Source: Dichetophora obliterata (Eukaryota; Arthropoda; Insecta; Diptera; Sciomyzidae). From it: a DNA stretch of 64,000 nucleotides. The position numbers and the translations under genes were made by a program. The DNA lies in contig OY986437.1 of assembly GCA_963920525.1 (NCBI GenBank), positions 195,133,511-195,197,510 of the forward strand. Direction: 5' to 3'. Positions 56,051 to 64,000 of the stretch are shown piece after piece. The notes under the pieces are model-generated. The model was not told the DNA's origin. It ran no database searches and was given only the letters and a program-made list of their open reading frames with translations. Positions within the stretch are counted from its first letter, which is position 1, and every line of letters begins with the position of its first letter.

Positions 56051-56318
56051 CACTATGGGTAAAACGTGGCTATTTTTGGCATAAATTCAATTTTTTTTTT
56101 GTTTAAAAATTAAAATCTGCTTTCGTTTTTTTGAATTCGTATACTCTAACGGTTATATAAACGTTTTTTATAATTTTTATGTTACACCCTGTTATTTTAT
56201 GAAAGGAAAAAGTCAGCTGTTTCAAGGTTGCATTATGAACAGAAAATGCGCGCGAAATTTTTACTAACTTTGATCGTGAGTAAAACATTAATTGTAAACA
56301 TTGTGAAAAAGTTTAAAT

Positions 56319-58687
56319 ATGGAAGAAGTTAGACAAGGTATGTAAAACAATTTGTGATATAGTTTAAAAAATAGTTGTGTGTTATTGTCTAGTAATTCAG
56401 TGTTTTGTTGGTGTGTTATTATTGGTCGAAACTAACAAACATACGTGTGTTGTGTGGAATATAACTTCTGTGTATAGAAAGGTATTTGCAATATTTCTTT
56501 TAAAAGTTATTAATCAAACTGTATATAATCAAACATCATTAACACTTTTTGTTCCTTTTTGTTCCATTTGGGAAAAAAACTTCATTTTGTAGTTTCATAT
56601 GAGTTTTGCCATTCAACAGTGCTTGAAGTTTGGAGTAGCAAAAATCGACAAGCAGATAGTGTAAAAGAATTTATTTTGGAGAACATTAAACAGCAAAACT
56701 TATCAGATGAGCAACATCAGTTAATTACAGAAAAAGTCAAGCAATTTATTGCTTTCATAAAATTAAATTTGCCAAAATGCAATCGAATACTTGACCGATT
56801 TAAAAAAAAACACTCGCGTTGGCTTGCATCCAATATAACTATTGAAATAAGTGATTGCGGCTTGCCCGGCAATAAACGAAGTCGGAGGCATTTAGACTAT
56901 ACTGATGCAGGGCCCCGTTTGAAGAAAAAGTTAGCATCTGAGCTTGCCGCAGAACAAAAACATTCAACACCTCTTTTATTGCACGCTGCTTCCGTTTCAG
57001 CTAAAAAATCAAACGAAAAACAAACTGCATTTGTGTTGAAAAAAGCTGTTACAAACGAGAACATAACAGGAATTATAAGGAAACTGGAAAGGAGTGATCC
57101 GTTGCCAATAAGTGCTGATGAAGCATTACCTTTTTTAATTGAAAATGGCTTTACAAAGCAGCAATACATTAACATGAAAGCATTAAATAAGCAGCACGGA
57201 TGTGACATTTATCCCCCTTACTCTGAGATTGTAAAATCAAAATTGAAATACAGACCTAAGGAAATCAGCTATTGTGATACTGAAACAGAAGTAACAATGC
57301 AAAATTTACTGGACCATACAGCTGATCGCATACTTGAAATGCAGAAGGACGTCCTTGATGTTGCTGCACCAACACATTGCAAATTAATTGTAAGTTATGG
57401 GTTCGATGGTTCGACAGGACAGAGTTCATATAAACAACGTTTTGAATTGGATGAACATATTGGACTAGAGCATTCACTCTTTGTGACCATAGTTCCATTG
57501 AAATTAATAGATTAGCTAAATAGAGTTATTTGGCTAAATAACTCTCCACAGTCTGTCAAATTCTGTCGGCCTCTAAAAATGGAATTTATAAAAGAAACTA
57601 CTGAACTTATTTTAAAAGAAAATAGTAAGTTAGATATTCAAATTAAAAACATCCAAGAACACATCTATGTACACAAGGGCAAAAACATTCTTGTTAAATA
57701 TGAAGCACATATGATTCTTATAGATGGTAAAGTTCTGAATATTTTAACTGGTACCAACTCATGTCAATCCTGCCCACTATGTGGTGCTAAGCCAAATCAA
57801 CTGTTAAAAACCGATGACTTCAACTCGAAAATCTTTGGCGTTAAACCAAATAATCTTAAATATGGCGTAAGCCCTTTACATGCATGGATAAGATTTTTTG
57901 AATTTGTATTAAAAATCTCGTATAGAATGGAATTAAAGATATGTCGTGTTAAAAAGGATGACAAAGTCAAAGTCTCTTTGCGAAAACAGTACCTTCAAGT
58001 AAGGTTGTGGACGGAAATGGGTCTCAATGTAGACAAACCCAAACAAAATGGTAGTGGAAATAGCAACGACGGAAATACTGCAAGAAGAGCATTTAGAAAT
58101 GTTGAGCTTTTATCTTCCATTTTAAATTTCGATTTAAATTTTCTTAAACACTTTTACATTATATTGATTGCCATCTCTTGTGAATATAAGATTGATACAG
58201 AAAAATTCAAAAACTTTTGTGGCCAAACATTCAATATGTATTTTGAAAAGTATTCTTGCTATCCAATGTCTCCAACTGTGCACAAAATTTTGGTACATGG
58301 GCACCAAATAATGGATACTTGCATACTTCCTGTTGGAGTTCTAGGAGAAAATGCATCAGAAGCGAGAAACAAGCTGTATAAAAGCGACAGGAGATCGCAT
58401 GCAAGAAAATGTAGCCGTTTGGATAATATGACAGACGTTTTTAATAGAGCATTGGATTCTTCAGACCCATTAATGTCCACCCTAAGTTTAACAAAACGAA
58501 AAAATACCAACAAAAAGAAGAGCCTGCTAGAGAAGTCATTGCCCTTTTCAAAACACCTGGTATTGACTTTTCAGACACATTAGAAGGTGATGAAAATGAA
58601 AATGAAGCAGAAGACGATGAGGCCGACGAAATTGACAGTTTTGGACTGGAGAATATTGAGTTGGAAGAAGAAAATGAAGACGATTAA
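56319..58687 (+). pseudogene. Transib (RAG1-like) transposase, copy 2, with intron
   Basis: Exon 1 is 56319-56337 (ATG, encoding MEEVRQ plus one base). A 255-bp intron runs from GTATGT at 56338 to TTTTGTAG at 56592, and exon 2 continues in frame with VSYEFCHSTVLEVW. Core motifs: SYGFDGSTG, MILIDGKVLN then SCPLCG, LHAWIRFFEF, NSNDGNTARRAF, VHKILVHGHQIM and GENASEARNK. These place Asp, Asp and Glu where RAG1 has its D-D-E catalytic set, and C..C and H..H where it binds zinc. The tail is acidic (ENENEAEDDEADE) and ends at TAA 58685-58687. One in-frame stop (TAG 57513-57515) and one frameshift near 58520 disable it. Confidence 0.9.
56338..56592 (+). other. predicted intron in the Transib copy 2 transposase gene
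   Basis: The interval begins GTATGT and ends with a pyrimidine-rich stretch and TTTTGTAG. Removing it joins a 19-base ATG exon to the long reading frame without changing frame. It has not been confirmed by transcripts, and the long frame alone has no ATG near its 5' end. Confidence 0.65.
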
Positions 58688-59328
58688 CTAGGAAATCTAT
58701 ATTCATATATGGTTTGTAAAATGACAAAGGCATATTAGAATTTGTCTCATACGATTTTTTTTTCAGTGATCCGGTTGAGCCAACCTTACTTTAATTCAAC
58801 TTACCTTTATTCAACTATCTTATTCAATAATGTAAGCTTTAACAAAGTTTCTGGAAAATAAAATGTACGCCTAATTTAAATATCCCCGGTCTTTGAAGGG
58901 TTAATGAGCAGTTTTATACCTTAACAAAAAGGCTGAAGCCTTGTCTATCATCTGACTCTACCAAAAAATAAACACATTAAATTTAAGTGGTTTTTCCAAA
59001 AAGTGAGGTTAAGAAATTGTTTTTTTAGTACTGGCCCCTAATGGGTTAATATAATAAAATATTTTTAGATGCAAACTTACAGATTCTTGAAACAGCTTTC
59101 TAGTGATATATATTTCAAATAACGAAAATAAAAAAAGCCGAGGTGCACCCATGCAGAATTTATGCCAAAACCTGACCTAATGTTTTAATGGGTAGGCGGA
59201 AGAAGGCGTGGTCCAAATAAAAAAAAACCAAAATTCCATTTTGATATTAGTTAAATTCGTGCAAAATTTTAAAGGTCTAGCTTTAAAACTACAATTAATG
59301 CCAAAAATATCGCTATTTTGCCCATAGT
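58688..59328. other. Transib copy 2 3' non-coding region
   Basis: A+T-rich, with two GGGTTAA words after TTTGAA and CCTAAT (58893 and 59041). Otherwise no feature is recognised up to the right terminal repeat. Confidence 0.45.
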
Positions 59329-59334
59329 GCGGTG

Positions 59335-59810
59335 GATGCATCAAAACTTCCCAGTTTAATTCTTTAAGTTTTTGTCGGGTCAATAATCGCAGATAGAAAT
59401 TCGGTCCATTACATTTTTGAACTAAGTTCAGGAGGCACCCAAACATCAAGCTTTTTTTTTAAAAAACCAACTTTCTTCAAATGGCTTAAAACTGTTTTGT
59501 AGTCGATCTTCAGTTCGTTAGCGATGTTGTGACTGCTCACATGACGGTTTTCTTGAACCTTATCCATTATTTCATCCACTTTTTCGGTGATAAGCCGACA
59601 AGAGCGAGGCGCATCTTTGACTTCAAAATTTCCAGAACGATACAGTATCTTCACCATAAACCTCATAAATCTTTTCACATGCCTGTGACGAATTTTTTCC
59701 TTTATCGTAGTAAAATTGTAAAATACGACGTATTTTTTCTGAAATTTCAATCATCTTTGCTTTGCAATAATTTTTAACACTATGCACCAATATCAGCAAA
59801 ATGATCACAA
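59335..59810 (-). pseudogene. mariner transposase, N-terminal part and deletion joint
   Basis: The - strand reads MIEISEKIRRILQFYYDKG, SQACEKIYEVYGEDTV, then in another frame YRSGNFEVKDAPRSCR, LITEKVDEIMDKVQENRHV and SSHNIANELKIDYKTVLSHL, KKVGFLKKKLDVWVP. Both are the helix-turn-helix DNA-binding domains of a mariner. The frame then jumps to a C-terminal segment (RQKLKELNWEVLMHPP), so the catalytic middle with the first two aspartates has been deleted. Confidence 0.88.
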
Positions 59811-59938
59811 ATAATCAGCTGATTTATCTTCTGTTAAGAGAAAAAAGAGTTCCCAGATGCAGCTTACCGTTTCAATGTTATGACACTTTGAAATCAAGCG
59901 AACTCGAAAACACCGAATACTTTTTCCCTTACCCAATA

Positions 59939-60605
59939 TAACCCAAAAAGCACCGTTCTGATTCTATGTTAGTTGGAGAAATAGTTGTACGATAATCGTA
60001 AGAAAATTGTAATTTTCGATCACGATTGCCTTCACCACAAAACAAAATTATTTCCTAAGTCAGAATTTATGACCATTTTTAAATACATAGCTGACTTTCC
60101 GATGTTGAAAATTCTTCTAAAACTTTACAAAGTCTTTGCTACAGTGATTCACTCTCATCGTTCTAACAATCTTTTTTAGACTCAATAAAAGTTTTTTCTA
60201 ATTCTATATTCATATCAACTTAAATTGAAATGGTTGCATTTACATGAATATTTGCAATAGAAATGTTTCATTTAAAAATCCCGGGATCCCGGGATCCCGG
60301 AAAGAAAATCCTGGCTTAAAGGGTCTTAAATTGTATGGTATCCTGGGATTGACTTCCCTAATATGCATTTATAGAACTCATTTTGGAATTTTTGTGGTAT
60401 GTTTTGATTGATTTGGTATTTTTTTAACTGCTGTAGTATTTTTCAATTATCATGGCAATTTTTGTGGTAATTTTAATATTAAAAGATGGGAAAAGGTAAT
60501 TTCTTTGGTAGTTTTGCAATCAAAAATAAAAATAGTTTTTCTAGTATTGTTTTGATAAAAATGAGACTTAATTTCGAAATTTAATGAATAAAAATAAGTA
60601 CCTAC
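59939..60605. other. no gene recognised
   Basis: A+T-rich. CCCGGGAT is repeated three times at 60280-60302 and gives a short palindromic GC block. A TTTTTGTGGTA word recurs between 60385 and 60465. No coding signal. Confidence 0.45.
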
Positions 60606-60805
60606 CAGAGCTGTAAAAGAATGCATTCATTTGTGATTTAAAATCATTTAATTACCAATCAATGATTTGAAAAAATGAATGCATTCATTTGTGATTTAAA
60701 ATCATTGATTGTGATTTGAAATTTCAAGTCCCAGTCAATGATTTGAAAAAATTAATGCATTACATGATTTAAAATCACAAATGATTGCATTCTTTTACAG
60801 CTCTG
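60606..60805. mobile_element. hAT-like MITE, 200 bp, long inverted repeats
   Basis: The left end CAGAGCTGTAAAAGAATGCA and its right partner continue matching through ATCATTTGTGATTT with few differences. GTACCTAC flanks both sides (60598-60605 and 60806-60813). Inside, AATCATTTG and CAAATGATT words alternate, so almost the whole element can fold on itself. The 8-bp duplication fits hAT. Confidence 0.88.
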
Positions 60806-60813
60806 GTACCTAC

Positions 60814-62159
60814 CTCTTATTTATATATATTTTTTCGTTATTACATTAAAACCAAACGTTAATAGATATTTTTTAATCATAAATCTGAAATTAATATGAA
60901 ACCATAAATTTTTCATCATCCGAAATAAATTTAATTTTTAATCGATAGCTTTTTGATCAGAAATAAAATTATTTTGATCGCCATTTTCTCTATCATATAT
61001 TTAATTGTTATTTTAATCGCTACTTTTTCGATCACAAATCTTAATCAATCCATTGATCGATATTTCTTCAATGAGATACAAGAATAATTTTTTTCAAAAT
61101 AAGTAATATCGATCAGAAACAAAAATTAATCGTTGATCATTGTTTTTTATATTATTCGAATTTATTGTTTGATGAAATGTTTTTCGATCAAGCATTAATT
61201 ATTGATAATTTTTTTATATTATTCCAATTTATTGTTTTACGAAATGTTTTTGATCAAAAACAAAAATGAATTACTAAGAGATTTTAAGATATGATTTTTT
61301 ATCGTAAATAAAGATTATATTTTGAAAGATATTTTTCAAATGGAAATAAAAATTAAATATTGAGAGATATAATGTTGATCATACATAAAATCTTGTTTTT
61401 ATTTGAAATATAAATTATTTCTAACAAAATCATTTTCATTCAGATCAAAAACATGTTGATAAAGAAAATGTTAATATTTGATCGAAGAGAGAAATCGAAA
61501 AGATAACAGTAAAATAATAAGTGATATGATGGATTATCCGCTTTTGCTATCCTTGAATGATACATATTTAGATTTCTAGTATTTATTGTTCTGGTATTTT
61601 TTGTATATAGAAAATTAAACTTTTTCTTTTACACAGAAAGAGTTATATATTATTTTTATAATTTTTGGGACTATTATACAATTTATTTCAGTGCAACATG
61701 TTACATATCCGAATCTTAAATTGCAATTTTTTGAATAAAATTTTATTGAACCCATTTAATGTACAATTTATTTACTATATTATAGTTATTTTTTTATGTA
61801 TTTTATTCAAATATTTTTATGTAAATATTACCTGTACAAAAACTTTTCTGCGTCAGCAAATTGCTGCGGCAAATCGATGTTAAAGACGACGGAATTCTTG
61901 CGTTTACCTTTCTTTTGAATCATTTTTGCTCATTCAGACGCATGGAATGAAATGTGGAAATACCGTTAAAGTAAAAAAAAAAATTGGCGGAATTTTTGAA
62001 AAAGCTTTGCAGTGCACGCTTAAAAGCAACTAAATACAATTATCAAATTGAAGAAACTCCGATGAAGCTATTCCCTCTTTTGTGTGATTATTTTTCAACT
62101 TTTTATTCTTCACGTATTTTTTAATTGATGAAAATTTTGCACTTTCACTTGAAGCTATT
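60814..62159. other. A+T-rich DNA with degenerate GATC-type repeats
   Basis: Words such as TGATCGAT, TTTTTGATC and AATTAATTATTGATAA recur between 60900 and 61300. Two ~69-bp tandem units (61126-61194 and 61195-61263) share TATATTATTC.AATTTATTGTTT and GAAATGTTTTT. No gene is recognised. Confidence 0.5.
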
Positions 62160-62720
62160 ATTTTACTTAAGTGTCGCGTGGCTCGCGGTTGTCCAGTTGA
62201 AACTGATTTGTTTCAACGTAATAGAGGCACGACCAAGTCCTAGCAGCGGCGACCTGCTTACCAACTAAACAATGTACCAACGAGCTGCAGAGGGCCAAGC
62301 GCCCAAGCAGCAATAATATACAAATAAGAATAAAAAGTAAGTGTAATATAATGTAAAAAAAATACATAAAATTGAAAGTATTTTCCATATTGCTCAAACA
62401 TGAAGGACGACAAGGCATGGAACGGAAATCCTTTGCCTGATATTGGTGTGAGTCAAGCCAAGTTACGTGGCACGGTTGTGGGCCTACCTGCATGTAAATA
62501 ACGCGTTATGAAAGGCCACGGAAACGGAAGTCGGCCCCCTAGACGACTATGTGTGGCAGCTCCTCAGCAGTATTGACGAGCAACGGTGTTGCCAAGACGC
62601 GCGAGTTAGCGTCTAGCTTATGTGGTTGGCCCACTAAGTGAATGCTAACTATTTTCGCGAGATATGGAATACATATCTTTACGGCCACGAACTTAAAGCT
62701 ATGCACGCTGTACAGTGTTG
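62160..62720. other. less A+T-rich segment, unidentified
   Basis: This is the most G+C-rich stretch of the last 10 kb. A - strand frame (62167-62493, 108 residues) has a hydrophobic middle (FMYFFYIILHLLFILICILL) but reads poorly at both ends. A + strand frame near 62545 contains DDYVWQLLSSIDEQ. Neither is a recognised protein. It could hold part of a host exon or promoter region. Confidence 0.25.
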
Positions 62721-63739
62721 GGCAAAAAATTCACAAGCATTTGGTATATTTTTAATAGCTACGAGAGTTGTTTGCTGTTGTCATTAAAAAGATAATTGGT
62801 AAATCCTTCAAAGGTAGTGGAAAATGTAAAATCAATGTTTTTTATATCTGTGGCGTTTTATAATAACATCTTAAGTGTAAAAATGATGTTTCGAGAAATC
62901 CTTCTTCAAAGTTTTCAATCGCCATACAAGTTATATGAAAGGGTGTTTTGTTTTTGTGTCATAACTTTGGCTACGGTCATGCTAGAAGCTCTAGATTTTA
63001 TGTGCTTATAGAGCTATATACGTGGAACACAGTTACATAAATAACTCAGATCTGCCTTAAGTCGACTTAAAATGTTATTACAAAACGCCACAGATTAATT
63101 TCTAAATACTATTTGCATTTCAACTTCAAGACTTTTTGCACTTTACTTTTGGCACAACACTGTTGGCCATACGTTTGCGTCCATTTGACGTAGCGGTTTA
63201 TTGAACGTCTGCAAGTTTTCTTCTTGTATTCATTTGCACCTTCGTGTTTTCGAGTTTGAGTAACTTGAAGTAACAATGAATTCCATAATGCGCCCATGAC
63301 TGGCCATGTTATAAGGCAATAAAACTAAAAATCTTATCGCGTTATGGATTTATAATATTTCAAATTTACACTAGAGGCAGCCTGATTAAATGAAGAAAGT
63401 GGGTCAAAAGGTTCCACCGGTGGTCCTAGTGATAATTGAACTCAATTGGAAAGGAAGATTTTGAAAATGATATTAAAAATAAATAAGCAGAACAAGCAGG
63501 CAATTTAGATTCGATCATAGGATTGATAAGATTCGATAGCTAATCTTATCAATCCTAACTGTTAATAAATGCTTTGTGCTTGTAAATAAAGGCACATAAA
63601 AATTATGTTTAATATAACTCCCTCTACAGAAGAATTTCAATTCAAACTTTTAAAAGTGCTCAGTAGTACTTAGATATAATAGAAAAACTAGTAAGGAAAT
63701 ATCTGCGATTGGACCGAAGTTTGGAAATATCTGCGATTG
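62721..63739. other. no gene recognised; perfect hairpin inside
   Basis: Contains a perfect inverted repeat AGGATTGATAAGATT / AATCTTATCAATCCT at 63519-63533 and 63542-63556 with an 8-base spacer, and a direct repeat GGAAATATCTGCGATTGGA near 63696 and 63723. No coding frame is convincing. Confidence 0.5.
63519..63556. repeat. perfect 15-bp inverted repeat
   Basis: Arms AGGATTGATAAGATT and AATCTTATCAATCCT are exact complements around CGATAGCT. No flanking duplication was found. It may be a small foldback or a chance palindrome. Confidence 0.8.
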
Positions 63740-64000
63740 GAAGTCTTGAATGTTCTATTATTTTAGTGATGTCACTTTTTTAAGGTATGGTTTTTATGCA
63801 AATACTTCACATTATTTAAGCTTATGTAAACAATATCAAGTTTACACATTAATGTTTTTGGAATTTATAAAGGTTTTACTGTTATGATGACGTCACTTTG
63901 TATGGGAGATGGGCAAAATTTTCAGTTTTCAAAAATGTATAACTCAAATCAAAATTAATTAGCAAAATTTGAAGCCATTGTACTAATTTTTATGGAATTT
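63740..64000 (+). repeat. family R ~150-bp repeats, continuing past the window
   Basis: Contains TTTAGTGATGTCACTTTTTT and GGTTTTTATGCAAATA, then GGAATTTATAAAGGTTTTACTG, ATGACGTCACTTTGTATGGG and AGATGGGCAAAATTTTC, the same order as the array at 30190-30960. It runs off the right edge. Confidence 0.7.

Larger units (their letters stand above)
56051..59329 (+). mobile_element. Transib DNA transposon, copy 2 (complete ends)
   Basis: The ends are CACTATGGGTAAAACGTGGC and the reverse complement of CACTATGGGCAAAATAGCG, both followed by an ATTTTTGGCAT stretch. CGGTG flanks both sides (56046-56050 and 59330-59334), the 5-bp G+C-rich duplication preferred by Transib. Inside are a short 5' exon, an intron and a long transposase exon on the + strand. 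It differs clearly from copy 1 in its subterminal DNA and protein, so the two are separate Transib families. Confidence 0.94.
55752..59936 (-). mobile_element. mariner, internally deleted, holding a Transib
   Basis: TTGGGTTGGGCAAAAAGTAT at 55752 pairs with the reverse complement of the right end (TTGGGTAAGGGAAAAAGTAT from 59936), with TA flanking both (55750-55751 and 59937-59938). On the - strand the N-terminal transposase is at 59409-59770 and the C-terminal part at 55850-56050 plus 59335-59400. A Transib (56051-59329) interrupts it. Without the Transib it is about 0.9 kb, shorter than a full mariner, so the catalytic middle is deleted. Confidence 0.9.

Noticed and set aside
57870..57910. 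The LHAW segment of the Transib transposase as the equivalent of the RAG1 D708 region, implying a lost catalytic Asp
   Set aside because: RAG1 D708 lies before its CxxC zinc pair, so the matching residue is the Asp of LIDGK, which both copies retain; LHAW matches RAG1 LHCD further on.
62167..62493. 108-residue - strand frame with a hydrophobic centre as a gene
   Set aside because: The hydrophobic centre coincides with an A+T-rich tract and no homology or motif is visible; kept only as an unidentified segment.

Overview
This 64 kb window looks like transposon-dominated intergenic or intronic DNA from an insect, most likely a brachyceran fly. The evidence is its strong A+T richness, the mix of I-group LINEs with RNase H, mariner, Transib, piggyBac-like and hAT-like elements, Helitrons and tRNA-derived SINEs, and the absence of any convincing host gene. 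The exact genus cannot be read from the sequence. No rRNA, functional tRNA or CRISPR array is visible, and every recognisable coding sequence is a broken mobile-element gene.

The main result is a set of nested insertions whose edges can be read to the base. (1) An I-group (LOA-like) LINE on the + strand (about 3.9-12.4 kb) is split by a Helitron composite (4108-6404) and by a complete Transib element (6986-10547, TSD TATAA). (2) A mariner on the - strand (13.19-15.73 kb) is split by a TTAA-target element (13397-15375), which itself holds two MITEs, one of them carrying tandem tRNA-like SINE heads. (3) A second LOA-like LINE on the - strand (17631-24085) is split by a 3.4 kb element (20230-23619, 8-bp TSD) that contains a large imperfect inverted repeat. 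(4) A third LOA-like LINE (30989-38844, TSD TCTGGACCATA) is interrupted in its last codons by a 6.3 kb Helitron encoding a PIF1 helicase plus endonuclease (31095-37360, A/T target). That Helitron in turn contains a mariner (31472-32724) and a Harbinger-like MITE, and the LINE also holds a 178-bp hAT-like MITE. (5) A mariner (40628-45953) contains a 5'-truncated LOA-like LINE (40657-43393, TSD AGGTGTGGTACT) and a piggyBac-like element (44181-45913). (6) A hAT-like element (46398-48169, TSD GTTGTAAT) contains a SINE with a 12-bp TSD. (7) A Helitron composite (50550-55442) contains a 3.47 kb DNA transposon (50739-54208) with a transposase I cannot place firmly. (8) A mariner (55752-59936) contains a second Transib (56051-59329, TSD CGGTG).

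Between these lie arrays of 120-155-bp repeats belonging to Helitron-like families (5.0-6.4, 26.2-27.3 and 21.7-22.0 kb) and an unrelated roughly 150-bp repeat family at three loci (15.8-16.6, 30.2-30.96 and 63.7-64 kb). The rest is low-complexity or unassigned A+T-rich DNA. The two RAG1-like Transib transposases and the unassigned transposase at 51.7-53.4 kb are the most informative genes. All carry frameshifts or stops and are pseudogenes.
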